A DNA stretch of 64,000 bases from a bacterium UBP2_UBA2255 (GCA_002347565.1 DDXR01000049.1:26395-90394), one strand, 5' to 3'. Shown: positions 8,438 through 18,087, counted from the first letter of the stretch. Program-made: numbers and translations. The notes: generated from the letters alone by a model not told the origin.

Positions 8438-11400
8438 CAGAACGACCGATCGACATCCTGCTGCTGGAAGACGAGCCGGAGGACCGCGAGGCGATCCTGC
8501 GCTTTATCCGCGACCAGCGGCTGCCTTATGCGGTGACGACCGCTGCCACGCTGGACGAGGCCCGGGCGCTGATGTCCGCCGGACGGTACGAGGTCGTCAT
8601 TTCGGACTACCTCCTGCCCGAGGGCACCGGGCTCGACCTCCTGCGCGAGGCGGGTTCGATCCCGGTCATTTTCATAACCGGGCACGGCGACGAGACCATC
8701 GCCGCGCTGGCCCTGCGCAAGGGGGCCTACGACTACCTCATCAAGGACCACGAGCGGCGATACCTGGCCACGCTGCCCGGCGCGATCAACAATACCCTGA
8801 TGCGGCGACGGGCCGAGCGGGCGGTGGCCGAGAGCGAGCGCCGCAACCGGGACCTGCTGGAGAATCTTCCCAATGGCGTCTACCAGACGACGCCTGATGG
8901 CCAGATCCTGTACGCCAACCCGGCCCTGGTACGGATGCTGGGGTACGAGTCGTTCGATGAACTATCACACGTCCGACTGGACGGCCGGTACTACCACCCC
9001 AGCTACCCCCGTCAGTCGTTCATCGACCGCATGGCCAGCGACGGCCGTGTGACCGGCCTGGAGTCCGCATGGCGGACCAAACAGGGCCAGCCGGTCTACG
9101 TCCGGGAAAGCGCCACGGCCATCAGGGCACAGGACGGGAGCATCCTCTACTTCGAGGGTCTGGTCGAGGACATGACCGACCGGCGGCTGTCCGAGCACAA
9201 GGAGAAACAGTACCTGCGCGAGCTTTCGGTATTGTACGAGACCACCTCGCTGCTCAACTCGCTCGACACCGCCGACGGCATGTACCAGTACCTGGGCGAG
9301 ATCATCCGCGAGCTGACCGGCAACGCCCGCCTGATACTCTGCCGCCATTCGCCCGGGGACGGCACGATCCGGATCAACGCGACATGGGGCTTCGAGGGGA
9401 TGGAGGACCGGATCGAAACGCTGCTGGGGTTTGACCCCCGGCGGGCGACGGTCCCGCTGCAGCTGCTCACCACCGACGGCAACCAGGGCTTCACCAGCGG
9501 CCGTCTGGTGCGGGTGGACGGAGGCCTCCACGAACTGTCGGCAGGACGGTTGCCGCTGCAGGCCTGCCGGGACGTGGAGCAGCTGCTGGGTGGCCCCGCG
9601 CTCTACACCATGGGGTTCGCCCTGGAGGGACACCTGCTGGGCGGCGTGATCATCATGGCGGCGGACCGCATGGCCCTGGACAACCGCACCCTGATCGAAA
9701 CCGTGATCAACCAGGGGGCGATGGCCATCCAGCGCAAGACGGCCGAGGAGCAGCTGCGCCAGAGCGAGGAGTTCAGCCGCACGGTGATCGAGCATTCCCC
9801 GGTGGGGATCACCGTGCGCGACCGGAACGGCCGCTTGCTGAGCTACAACCAGGCCTGGATGCGCATCTGCAACCTGGAGGACGGCGACATCCCGCGGGTG
9901 CAGCAGGTGCCCATGGAATCGATCATCCAGTCCTACGCCGAGCTGGGAGCCGATGCCGGGCGGATCAACGATGTGTTCCAACACGGCGGCAGCCTGGCGC
10001 TCCCCGAGCTGCGGGTGGTCGATGACGACGACGGCAGCATCTGCTGGCTGTCGCAGCAGATCTACGGGGTGGTCGGGCCGGACGGCATCGTTGACCGCGT
10101 GGTCACCCTGACCGAGGATGTCAGCGAGCGGAAACGGGCCGAGGGCGACCTCCGCAACCAGGAGGAGTACCACCGCACGCTGATCAAGAACTCCAGCGAC
10201 ATCATCACCGTCCTCAATCCCGACCACACCATCCGTTCCGCCAGCCCGTCGGTCCAGTCGGCGCTGGGCCTGCGCCCCGACGACCTCGTCGGCAGGGACC
10301 TGCGCACCCTGATCCATCCCGATGACGCCGCCCTGATCCGGCGCGCCTTCCGGGAGAACGCCGGCGTCAGCGGCGTCCTGGCGCCGGTGGTCTGCAGGAT
10401 CAGGCACGCCGACGGATCGTGGCGGATCCTGGAGCACGTGGCCCAGAACCTGGTCGCCGACCCGGTGATCGGCGGCGTGATCGTCAACTCGCGGGACGTC
10501 ACCGAGCGCCGCCAGGCAGACGCGCTGCGCAGCGCCCTGTACGAGCTTTCGGAGCTGACCAACGCCGCCCGCGGCATGGACGAGTTCTATGCCGGCGTGC
10601 ACCAGATCGTCGCCCGCCTGATCTACGCCCGCAATTTCTTCATCTGCCTGTACGACCAGGCGTCCCAGCAGCTGGCCTATCCTTACTTCGTCGACGAATT
10701 CGACCTGCCGCCGCAGTCGCGGCGCATGGGCCGCGGCCTCACCGACTACATCATCCGCCACAACCAGCCGCTGCTGGCGTTCCGCGAGCACCTGCGGAAA
10801 CTGATGGACGAGTCGGCGGTGGACATCCACGGCTGCCTGCCCACGGCGCTGCTGGCGGTGCCGCTCAAGACGTCGCGGGCCACCATCGGCGCGCTGGTGG
10901 TCCAGAGCTACGATGATCGCGTGTTCTTCGCCGAGAGGGACAAGGAGATCCTGACGTACGTGTCGCAGCAGGTGGCGGTGGCGCTGGAGCGGAAGCACAC
11001 GCAGGACGCGCTGTGCAGGTCGGAGTCCGACCTGCGGGCGGTGTTCAACAACATCAGCCAGGTATTCGTCCTGCTGGACGCCCATCAGAAGATCAAGTCC
11101 TTCAACAACAAGGCAGCGGAATGGTCCCGGGCGTACTGCGGACGAGAGCTGAAGGACGGCGACATCATCTACTACTATCTTGACCCGGACCTGGCCGACG
11201 ACTTCACCCGGTACATCACCGCCGCCAAGCAGGGCCGATCGTTCACCGCCGAGCTGCCTTTCTCCAGCCGCGGCGCCCGGCACTGGTTCGAAGCCGGATT
11301 CAACCCGGTGTACGATGACTCCGGCCAGGTGTACGGCGTTTGCCTGACCCTGATGAACATCGACGACCGGCGCCGGGCGGTGGAGGACCTGGCCAGGAGC

Positions 11401-13365
11401 GAGCAGCGGTTCCGGGCGATGGTGCAGCATTCCAGCGACAACATCATCGTGGTCAGCGGGACCGGCGTCATCACCTACCAGTCGCCGTCGGTGGAGCGGA
11501 TGATGGGCTACCGCCCCGACGCCCTGCTGGGGGGGAGCGCCTTCGACCTGATCCACCCCGACGACCGTTCACGGGTGATGGACGCGCTGCTGGGCCGGGC
11601 CGGTGAACCGGGCGCCATCAAGCAGATCGAGTACCGCGCCCGCCGCGCCGACGGCACCTGGGTGCACCTTGAGTCGGTGGGCAACAACCTGTTGCACGAC
11701 CCAGCGGTGTGCGGCATCGTGATCAACACCAGGGATATCAGCGAGCGCAAGCAGGCCGAGGAGGTGCAGCGCGCGCTGTACGCCATCGAGGAGCTGACCA
11801 ACTCGTCCCGCAGCCTGCAGGAATTCTACCGCGAGATCTACGGGATCATCCGGCAGCTGATGCTAACCCCGAACATGTACGTCGCGCTGAGCGATCCCCG
11901 GACCGGAACGGTGAGTTTTCCGTTCTGGCAGGACGAGTACGATCCGCCGCCCGCGCCCCGGCCGCCCAGCGGCGGCGTCACCGACCACGTGATCAAGACC
12001 GGCCAGCCATTCCTCGATTCGCGGGACGAAGCGACCCGGCTGTCCAACCTGCCCGGCATCGTGCCCTTCGGGACCCAGTCCATCGAGTGGCTGGGGGTCC
12101 CGCTCAAGCAGGGGGAACGGACCATCGGCGTGCTGGCGGTCCAGAGCTACAGCGGGTCGCTGCGGTTCGGCGAGACGGGCAAGGAGCTGCTCAATTTCGT
12201 CTCCCGCCACATCTCCACGGCGCTGGAGCGGCGCAACAACCGCGAAGCGCTGACCAGGCTATCGCAGGCGGTCGAGCAAATGGGGGAGTCGGCGGTGATC
12301 ACCGACCGGGACGGCGTGATCCAGTACGTTAACCCCGCCTTCAGCCGCACCACCGGATGGGCGCCCGCCGACGTCATGGGCGGCAAGCCCTCGCTGTGGA
12401 GCAGCGGCCGCCATGACACCGCGTTCTACCGCGGCCTGTGGGACAGCCTGCGCGCCGGACGGACCTGGCAGGGCGGCTTCACCAACCGCAAGAAGGACGG
12501 CACCCTGTTCGAGGAGGAGGTCACCATCTCCACGGTGCGGAACGCGGACGGGGAGATCATCAACTACGTCGCCATCATGCGCGACGTCACCGAGAAGCGC
12601 CGGCTGCAGGCGATCGCCGAGGCGGCCAACACCATGAGCAACATCGGCTACGTCTTCTCCGGCATCCGCCACGAGATCGGCAACGCCCTCAACTCGATGA
12701 AGATGGCCACCAGCATCGTCCAGAAGAACCTGGACGGCTGGCCGGCCGAGTCGCTGCGGAAGTTCGTCGACATGGCGATGGGCGAGGTCGGCCGGATGGA
12801 GGGCCTGCTGCGGTCGCTCAAGAACTTCAGCATGTACGAGGCCCCCAAGCTGGAACGGGTCGACGTGCCCGACTTCGTCAAGAAGCTGGTGTCGCTGGCG
12901 GCGGTCGATTTCAAGTCCAGGGGCATCGCCATCGCCTGGTCGGCCGTTCCCGGCGCGCGGTACGCACTGGCCGATCCCCGGGCGCTGCACCAGGCGGTGC
13001 TCAACCTGCTGACCAACGCCGCCGACGCCCTGGAGGGGCGGGAGCAGAAGCGGATCGACATCAGCGTCGCCGATGCGGCCGGCCTGGTGACGATCGCCAT
13101 CTCGGACAACGGCTGCGGGCTGTCGCCGGAACAGCAGGGCAACCTGTTCAAGCCGTTCCACACCTCGAAGCAGTCCGGCACCGGGCTGGGCCTGGTCATC
13201 ACGCGCAACATCCTGGCGCGGATGAACAGCACCATTGAGATCGCCAGCGAGCTGGGGCGGGGCACGACGGCGACCGTGACCGTCCCCCGGGCCGCCGGCG
13301 ATGAGCCGGCGGACGGGGCCGGGCCGGGTGAACGGGCTTGCATTCGGCCGCCCGGTGGGATATAA
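8434..13365 (+). CDS. Soluble multi-sensor histidine kinase with N-terminal receiver, six PAS and three GAF domains
   Basis: A 1,643-residue kinase without a membrane segment, so it should sense cytoplasmic signals. Order seen: receiver 1-125 (acidic E12/D13, phosphoacceptor D58 in VVISDYLLPEGTG), PAS ~137-255, GAF-like ~263-430, PAS ~445-565, PAS ~577-695, GAF ~700-860, PAS ~863-985, PAS ~990-1110, GAF ~1112-1270, PAS ~1272-1390, HisKA with H1413 in GIRHEIGNALNSMK, and an HATPase domain with NLLTNAADAL, DNGCGLSP and SGTGLGLVI. The ATG overlaps dinB as ATGA. The PAS-GAF units around 577-860 and 990-1270 look duplicated. The next gene, a receiver/HD-GYP protein, is its likely partner. Confidence 0.92.
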   Translation: MTERPIDILLLEDEPEDREAILRFIRDQRLPYAVTTAATLDEARALMSAGRYEVVISDYLLPEGTGLDLLREAGSIPVIFITGHGDETIAALALRKGAYDYLIKDHERRYLATLPGAINNTLMRRRAERAVAESERRNRDLLENLPNGVYQTTPDGQILYANPALVRMLGYESFDELSHVRLDGRYYHPSYPRQSFIDRMASDGRVTGLESAWRTKQGQPVYVRESATAIRAQDGSILYFEGLVEDMTDRRLSEHKEKQYLRELSVLYETTSLLNSLDTADGMYQYLGEIIRELTGNARLILCRHSPGDGTIRINATWGFEGMEDRIETLLGFDPRRATVPLQLLTTDGNQGFTSGRLVRVDGGLHELSAGRLPLQACRDVEQLLGGPALYTMGFALEGHLLGGVIIMAADRMALDNRTLIETVINQGAMAIQRKTAEEQLRQSEEFSRTVIEHSPVGITVRDRNGRLLSYNQAWMRICNLEDGDIPRVQQVPMESIIQSYAELGADAGRINDVFQHGGSLALPELRVVDDDDGSICWLSQQIYGVVGPDGIVDRVVTLTEDVSERKRAEGDLRNQEEYHRTLIKNSSDIITVLNPDHTIRSASPSVQSALGLRPDDLVGRDLRTLIHPDDAALIRRAFRENAGVSGVLAPVVCRIRHADGSWRILEHVAQNLVADPVIGGVIVNSRDVTERRQADALRSALYELSELTNAARGMDEFYAGVHQIVARLIYARNFFICLYDQASQQLAYPYFVDEFDLPPQSRRMGRGLTDYIIRHNQPLLAFREHLRKLMDESAVDIHGCLPTALLAVPLKTSRATIGALVVQSYDDRVFFAERDKEILTYVSQQVAVALERKHTQDALCRSESDLRAVFNNISQVFVLLDAHQKIKSFNNKAAEWSRAYCGRELKDGDIIYYYLDPDLADDFTRYITAAKQGRSFTAELPFSSRGARHWFEAGFNPVYDDSGQVYGVCLTLMNIDDRRRAVEDLARSEQRFRAMVQHSSDNIIVVSGTGVITYQSPSVERMMGYRPDALLGGSAFDLIHPDDRSRVMDALLGRAGEPGAIKQIEYRARRADGTWVHLESVGNNLLHDPAVCGIVINTRDISERKQAEEVQRALYAIEELTNSSRSLQEFYREIYGIIRQLMLTPNMYVALSDPRTGTVSFPFWQDEYDPPPAPRPPSGGVTDHVIKTGQPFLDSRDEATRLSNLPGIVPFGTQSIEWLGVPLKQGERTIGVLAVQSYSGSLRFGETGKELLNFVSRHISTALERRNNREALTRLSQAVEQMGESAVITDRDGVIQYVNPAFSRTTGWAPADVMGGKPSLWSSGRHDTAFYRGLWDSLRAGRTWQGGFTNRKKDGTLFEEEVTISTVRNADGEIINYVAIMRDVTEKRRLQAIAEAANTMSNIGYVFSGIRHEIGNALNSMKMATSIVQKNLDGWPAESLRKFVDMAMGEVGRMEGLLRSLKNFSMYEAPKLERVDVPDFVKKLVSLAAVDFKSRGIAIAWSAVPGARYALADPRALHQAVLNLLTNAADALEGREQKRIDISVADAAGLVTIAISDNGCGLSPEQQGNLFKPFHTSKQSGTGLGLVITRNILARMNSTIEIASELGRGTTATVTVPRAAGDEPADGAGPGERACIRPPGGI

Positions 13366-13366
13366 T
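13338..13366 (+). promoter_or_regulatory. Promoter for the HD-GYP response regulator
   Basis: TTGCAT at 13338-13343 and a perfect TATAAT at 13361-13366 with a 17-bp spacer. It overlaps the last codons of the kinase gene and lies 20 bp before the regulator's ATG, with AAGGAG at 13374-13379 as ribosome binding site. It would allow the regulator to be made without the kinase, with a leader of only about 14 bases. Confidence 0.65.
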
Positions 13367-13386
13367 CCACCCCAAGGAGCCGCACC

Positions 13387-14826
13387 ATGAAGGACGTATT
13401 GATCGTCGACGACGAACGGGCGTTCCTGAGCATCCTGACCGAGGGGCTGCGCGGGTACGGGCAGGATTTCGGCATCATCACGGCGGAGAACGGCCGCGAC
13501 GCCATCGAGGTCCTGAAACGGCAGCCGGTCGACCTGGTGGTGACCGACATCAAGATGCCCCAGATGGACGGGTTCGAGCTGCTGGAATACCTGAACGCCA
13601 ACCATCCCCGGGTGCCGGTGATGCTGATGACCGCCTTCGGCACCCCCGAGATGGAGGAGCGGGGGCGGGCCATGGGCGCCCGCCAATACCTGGAAAAGCC
13701 CTTCGATGTCGACACCCTGGTGCAGAAGATCAGGGGCGAACTCACCCGCGAGCTGTCCGACGGCGGCGGCGGGTCGTTGCGGCTGCTGGCGTGGGAGCGC
13801 TCCCCGGGGGACCGGCTGCTGCTGCACCGGCTTCGCGAACGGGGAGGAATTTCGGTGGTCGCGGCCGCCAGCGCCGACGAGGTCCCGGAGCTGTTCGCCG
13901 CCGCCGCCGTCGACGCCCTGCTGCTGCCGCTGGCCGACGCCGACGGCTGGCGGCTGGCAGAGCGGTTCGCCGCGCGCTTCCCGTTCACGCCGGTGCTGGG
14001 CCTGACGGCCGGCCGGGCCAGCCAGGACCTGCGCCGGGCGCTGCGCTGCGGCCTGGCCGACTGCCTGTCCTACGATGATCCGCCGGGGGACGCGGCCGCG
14101 GCGCTGGAGCAGGCGGCGGCCCGGTTCCGCAGCCTGAAGCGGTCGCTGAAATCGCAGGTCCGCATCTCCTACGAGAGCGAGATCGAGCGGCTGCAGCACG
14201 AAATGTCGCACGAGCTCAACCGGGTGTTCTCGCTCCAGGACCAGTACGACCACAACCGCTTCCAGATGGTGAAGGTGCTGGTCAACGCCCTGCAGATCAA
14301 CGATCCCTACGAAAGCGGGCATTCGGAGCGGGTGGCCATCAAGGCCAAGAACATCGCCGCCTCCATGAACCAGGCCTACCTGATGGCCCACGGCGTGTTC
14401 GACTTCAGGGAGCTGGAGATGGCCGGCCTGCTGCACGATATCGGCAAGCTGGGGGTGCCCAAGACGATCCTCAACCACAAGGGGCCGCTGTCGCCCGATG
14501 ACTGGGCGGTGATCAAGCGCCACACGGTGCTGGGCGCCGAGATCGTTTCCACCAACGACAACCTCAAGGCGATCGCGGCGCCGATCCGGCACCACCATGA
14601 GCGCTGGGACGGCGGCGGCTACCCGGACGGCCTCGAGGGCGATGCCATCCCGCTGGTCTCGCGGATCCTGGCCCTGGCCGACGCCTTCGACGCCATGGTG
14701 TCGCCGCGCGTCTACCGGCAGGCGCTGGGGCTGCCCGACATCGTGCGGGAGATCAGGGACAACAGCGGCACCCAGTTCGACCCCGAGGTCGTCAGCGGGC
14801 TGTTGATGTCGATCGGCGACGCCTGA
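13387..14826 (+). CDS. Response regulator with HD-GYP c-di-GMP phosphodiesterase domain
   Basis: Receiver-controlled hydrolase of cyclic di-GMP (predicted). Residues 1-120 are a canonical receiver: D8/D9, phosphoacceptor D54 in VVTDIKMPQMDGFE, switch T in LMTAFG and conserved lysine in YLEKPFD. Residues ~135-255 look like a second, degenerate receiver fold lacking the acceptor aspartate (VDALLLPLADADGW). A short coiled segment follows, then HD-GYP ~295-475 with H350/D351 (LLHDIGKLGVP), the histidine cluster H402-H404 and G411-Y412-P413 in GGGYPDG. Start ATG has a good AAGGAG 7 bases upstream. Likely acts with the upstream kinase; the downstream polysaccharide locus is a plausible c-di-GMP output. 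Confidence 0.92.
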   Translation: MKDVLIVDDERAFLSILTEGLRGYGQDFGIITAENGRDAIEVLKRQPVDLVVTDIKMPQMDGFELLEYLNANHPRVPVMLMTAFGTPEMEERGRAMGARQYLEKPFDVDTLVQKIRGELTRELSDGGGGSLRLLAWERSPGDRLLLHRLRERGGISVVAAASADEVPELFAAAAVDALLLPLADADGWRLAERFAARFPFTPVLGLTAGRASQDLRRALRCGLADCLSYDDPPGDAAAALEQAAARFRSLKRSLKSQVRISYESEIERLQHEMSHELNRVFSLQDQYDHNRFQMVKVLVNALQINDPYESGHSERVAIKAKNIAASMNQAYLMAHGVFDFRELEMAGLLHDIGKLGVPKTILNHKGPLSPDDWAVIKRHTVLGAEIVSTNDNLKAIAAPIRHHHERWDGGGYPDGLEGDAIPLVSRILALADAFDAMVSPRVYRQALGLPDIVREIRDNSGTQFDPEVVSGLLMSIGDA

Positions 14827-14853
14827 GGCCGCCGCGAACACCGAGGCGAGGCA

Positions 14854-15318
14854 ATGAAGAGCGAGTACATCCAGCCGTTCGTCGAGGCGCTGGTCAGGGT
14901 GCTGGAACAGAGCACCGGCGGGCCGGTCAAGCGCAATCCGGTCAGCGTCCGGTCCTCGCCCGTGACCACCATGGGCGTGGCCAGCATCATCGGCATCACC
15001 GGGCTGTGCGAGGGCCGGGTCATCCTCGACATGTCGCGCCAGACCGCTTGCCGGCTGGCATCGGCCATGGGCGGGGAACCGGCCGTCAGCTACGACGCCA
15101 TGGTCAGCTCCACGATCAACGAGCTGAACAACATGGTGTGCGGGCGGGCGGTCTCGGACCTGGCGAACCGGGGGCTGGCGATGGACATCAACCCGCCCAC
15201 GCTGTTCACCGGCACCGACATGGACATCACCAACAGCGGCATGGAGATCGTCGCCATCCCGGTCGAAACCGCGGCCGGCCCGGTGATGTTGAACCTTTCC
15301 CTGCGGGCCAAGTCGTGA
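14854..15318 (+). CDS. CheX-type protein (CheC/CheX/FliY family phosphatase)
   Basis: A 154-residue protein resembling CheX, which dephosphorylates CheY-like receivers. The sequence STINELNNMVCGRAVSDL carries the E-x2-N catalytic pair, and the N-terminus EYIQPFVEALVRVLEQSTG is typical. No flagellar or methyl-accepting genes are in the window. Because it follows a kinase and a receiver/HD-GYP regulator closely, it may tune the phosphorylation of those receivers rather than chemotaxis. Single helix-N motif as in CheX, not two as in CheC. Confidence 0.82.
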   Translation: MKSEYIQPFVEALVRVLEQSTGGPVKRNPVSVRSSPVTTMGVASIIGITGLCEGRVILDMSRQTACRLASAMGGEPAVSYDAMVSSTINELNNMVCGRAVSDLANRGLAMDINPPTLFTGTDMDITNSGMEIVAIPVETAAGPVMLNLSLRAKS

Positions 15319-15340
15319 ACCCCGGTCACCGGTGCGGCGG

Positions 15341-16651
15341 ATGGCGATGACGGCGTACGAGATCATCTACAAGAAGCGGAACGGCGGGGCGCTGGCCCCG
15401 GACGAGATCCGGTGGTTCGTCGAGCGGTACACCGCCGGCGACATCCCCGACTACCAGGCGGCGGCCCTGCTGATGGCGGTGTTCCTGAAGGGGATGGATT
15501 ACGACGAGACCGCCGCCCTGGCCCTGGCCATGATGAACTCGGGCCGGGTGTTCGACCTGTCGGACATCCCCGGGTTCAAGGTCGACAAGCACTCCACCGG
15601 CGGGGTGGGAGACAAGGTCTCGATCATCCTGGCGCCGCTGGTCGCCGCGGCCGGCGTGCCGGTGCCGATGGTGTCGGGCCGCGGGCTGGGGCACACCGGC
15701 GGCACCCTCGACAAGCTGGAGTCGATCCCGGGATTCCGCACCGGACTCTCGTACGACGAGTTCAAGCGGATCCTGTCGCGCACCGGCCTGGCGATGATGG
15801 GACAGACCGCCGACATGGCGCCGGCCGACAAGAAACTGTACGCCCTGCGCGACGTCACCGCCACCGTCGACTGCCTGCAGCTGATCTCGGCGTCGATCAT
15901 GTCGAAGAAGCTGGCCGAGGGCGCCGACGGCCTGGTGCTGGACGTCAAGACCGGCAGCGGGGCCTTCATGCGCCGGCCCGAGGACGCCCGGGCGCTGGCC
16001 GAGACGATGGTCGCCATCGGGAACGGCCTGGGGCGGAAGATGCGGGCGGTGATCACCGACATGAGCCAGCCGCTGGGGCGGACGGTCGGCAACGCGCTGG
16101 AGATCGGAGAATGCGTCGAGTGCCTGCGGGGCGACGGCCCGGCCGACCTGATGGCGGTCACCTACGAGCTGGGCGCCGAGATGCTGGTGATGGGCGAGCG
16201 GGCCGCCGACCTGGATGCCGCCCGCCGGGCCCTGCGCGGCATCGTCGACTCCGGCCAGGGCCTGGAAAAGTTCCGCGAGATGGTGGCCGCCCAGGGCGGC
16301 GACCCCGCCGTGGCCGACGAGCCCTCGCGACTGCCGCAGGCACGGCTGGCGGTCGAGGCGCCGGCCGAACGGGACGGGTTCGTATCGGCGATGGACACCC
16401 GGGAGGTGGGCATGGCGGCGGTCGGGCTGGGCTGCGGCCGGCTGACGATGGAGGATGCGATCGACCATGCCGCCGGATTCGTCTTCCACAAGAAGATCGG
16501 CGACCAGGTGGCGCAGGGCGAGCCGCTGGTGACCGTGCGCGCCAACGACCGGCCCCGGGCCGAGGCGGTTGCGGCCAGGCTGTCCCGGCTGATCCGGATA
16601 GCGCACGAACCGCCGGCAATCCCCGAGCTGATACGGGAGCGGCTGCCGTGA
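15341..16651 (+). CDS. deoA: Pyrimidine-nucleoside (thymidine) phosphorylase
   Basis: Splits thymidine or uridine with phosphate to the base and (deoxy)ribose 1-phosphate for salvage. Glycosyltransferase-family-3 N-terminal helices (residues ~1-70) are followed by the phosphate loop KHSTGGVGDKVS, the signature SGRGLGHTGGTLDKLES and MKTGSGAF-like DVKTGSGAFM, ending with the PYNP C-terminal domain (GFVFHKKIGDQVAQGEPL). Starts at GTG 15332, ATG 15341 and ATG 15347 are all possible; 15341 was chosen as the first ATG. At about 436 residues it has the normal length. The next gene overlaps its stop. Confidence 0.93.
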   Translation: MAMTAYEIIYKKRNGGALAPDEIRWFVERYTAGDIPDYQAAALLMAVFLKGMDYDETAALALAMMNSGRVFDLSDIPGFKVDKHSTGGVGDKVSIILAPLVAAAGVPVPMVSGRGLGHTGGTLDKLESIPGFRTGLSYDEFKRILSRTGLAMMGQTADMAPADKKLYALRDVTATVDCLQLISASIMSKKLAEGADGLVLDVKTGSGAFMRRPEDARALAETMVAIGNGLGRKMRAVITDMSQPLGRTVGNALEIGECVECLRGDGPADLMAVTYELGAEMLVMGERAADLDAARRALRGIVDSGQGLEKFREMVAAQGGDPAVADEPSRLPQARLAVEAPAERDGFVSAMDTREVGMAAVGLGCGRLTMEDAIDHAAGFVFHKKIGDQVAQGEPLVTVRANDRPRAEAVAARLSRLIRIAHEPPAIPELIRERLP

Positions 16652-17418
16652 GACGGCTGAGGGGAGCTACGGTGATGATCACCGGAGCCTCCAGCGGCTT
16701 CGGGCTGGCCTGCGCCCGCGCCTTCTCCGCCCGGGGCGCCCGCCTGATCATCGCCGCCCGGCGGCGCGCGCGCCTGGCGCAGCTGGCACGCGAACTGGGG
16801 CGGAGGCGCGGCGCCGAAGTACGGACGATGATGCTGGACGTCCGCGACCGCCGCGCGGTGTCGACGGCCGTCGCTCGGCTGCCGCGCGGCTGGAGGAACA
16901 TCGACATCCTGGTGAACAATGCCGGGCTGTCGCGCGGACTGAACCCCCTCCAGACGGGCGAAGTCCGCGACTGGGAGGAGATGATCGACACCAACGTCAA
17001 GGGCCTGCTGTACGTCACCCGCGCCGTGCTGCCCGGCATGGTCGCGCGCGGCCGCGGGCACGTGGTCAACGTCGGGTCGATCGCCGGGCACGAGACCTAC
17101 CCGTCCGGCAACGTCTACTGCGCCACCAAGGCCGCGGTGCGCGCGCTGAACAAGGCGCTGCGGATGGACCTGTCCGGCGCCGGCGTCCGGGTCACCAGCG
17201 TCGACCCCGGCCTGGCCGAGACCGAGTTCTCGGTGGTCCGCTTCCGCGGCGACCGGGAGCGGGCGCAGAAGGTCTACCAGGGGCTGCGGCCGCTGGACGC
17301 GGCCGACGTCGCCGAGGCCGTGGTCTGGGCCTGCGAGCGCCCCGCCCACGTCGACATCGAGACCATCGTGATCATGCCGACCGCCCAGGCATCGGCGACG
17401 ATCGTCCACCGCACATGA
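16648..17418 (+). CDS. Short-chain dehydrogenase/reductase (YdfG-like)
   Basis: Classical SDR oxidoreductase, predicted NADP(H)-dependent. The cofactor loop is TGASSGFG, the NNAG motif is in DILVNNAGLSRG, and the catalytic Ser-Tyr-Lys set appears in VNVGSIAGHE and YCATKAAVRALN. The resemblance is to the YdfG group acting on 3-hydroxy acids or serine; the substrate cannot be fixed from sequence. GTG at 16648 forms a GTGA overlap with deoA and gives a 256-residue protein with the Rossmann strand at the very start. Confidence 0.88.
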   Translation: MRRLRGATVMITGASSGFGLACARAFSARGARLIIAARRRARLAQLARELGRRRGAEVRTMMLDVRDRRAVSTAVARLPRGWRNIDILVNNAGLSRGLNPLQTGEVRDWEEMIDTNVKGLLYVTRAVLPGMVARGRGHVVNVGSIAGHETYPSGNVYCATKAAVRALNKALRMDLSGAGVRVTSVDPGLAETEFSVVRFRGDRERAQKVYQGLRPLDAADVAEAVVWACERPAHVDIETIVIMPTAQASATIVHRT

Positions 17419-17444
17419 TCGAAACACCACACGCAGGGGAATGA

Positions 17445-18083
17445 ATGAAGATCATCGGGGTCACCAGCCTGGCCATCCCCGACGTCAAGGTGATCCGCTA
17501 CCAGCGGTTCGCCGACCACCGGGGCTACTTCACCGAGACCTACCGCCGCAGCGACTTCGAGCGCCTGCCGGAGCTGGACTTCATGCGGGGCGTCTCGTTC
17601 GGCCAGTGCAACGAGAGCCGGTCGCGGCCCGGCACGGTGCGCGGCCTGCACTTCCAGTGGAACCCCTACATGGGCAAGCTGGTGCGCACCACGTCCGGCC
17701 GGATGGTGGACCTGTTCCTCGACATCAGGAAGGGATCACCGACCTTCGGCCAGGCCGCAGCCTGCGACCTGCCCGACGATCCCGCCGCGCCCCACGGCGA
17801 GTGGATCTGGGTGCCGGCCGGCTTCGCCCACGGCAATTACTTCACGGCCGAGAGCCGGATCGAGTACTTCTGCTCCGGCGAGTACAGCCCGGGCTGCGAG
17901 GCCGGCATCTCGCCGCTGGCCGCGGACCTCGACTGGTCGCGGTGCGACCCGGCGCTGAAGCGGGAGTTCGACGCGCTGGCCGCCGCCGGCGCCCTGATCA
18001 CCGACAAGGACCGCGACGGGTTCACGCTGGCGTCCTGGCAGGCCGACCCCCGGTCCGACAACTTCATCCACGGGAAGTGCTGA
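17445..18083 (+). CDS. dTDP-4-dehydrorhamnose 3,5-epimerase-like protein (RmlC family)
   Basis: Cupin-fold sugar-nucleotide epimerase of the RmlC family. Family landmarks: FADHRGYFTETYR, the active-site histidine motif VRGLHFQWNP, the lysine in GKLVRTTSGRMVDLFLDIRKGSPTFG, and VPAGFAHGNYFTAES. The tail after the cupin (residues ~170-212) is longer and less like canonical RmlC. Other dTDP-rhamnose genes (rmlA, rmlB, rmlD) are absent here, so the substrate may be a different dTDP-keto sugar. Preceded by an AGGGGA box. It shares a short transcription unit with the oxidase that follows. Confidence 0.82.
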   Translation: MKIIGVTSLAIPDVKVIRYQRFADHRGYFTETYRRSDFERLPELDFMRGVSFGQCNESRSRPGTVRGLHFQWNPYMGKLVRTTSGRMVDLFLDIRKGSPTFGQAAACDLPDDPAAPHGEWIWVPAGFAHGNYFTAESRIEYFCSGEYSPGCEAGISPLAADLDWSRCDPALKREFDALAAAGALITDKDRDGFTLASWQADPRSDNFIHGKC

Positions 18084-18087
18084 CGCG

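Noticed and set aside
8965..11556. Long minus-strand open frame opposite the histidine kinase
   Set aside because: High-GC shadow frame; its translation is Val/Asp/His/Arg/Gln-rich low-complexity with no recognisable motif, while the plus strand encodes clear PAS and GAF domains.
12259..15366. 1,035-codon minus-strand open frame across the kinase, HD-GYP and CheX genes
   Set aside because: Same reason: it crosses several well-supported plus-strand genes and has shadow-frame composition.
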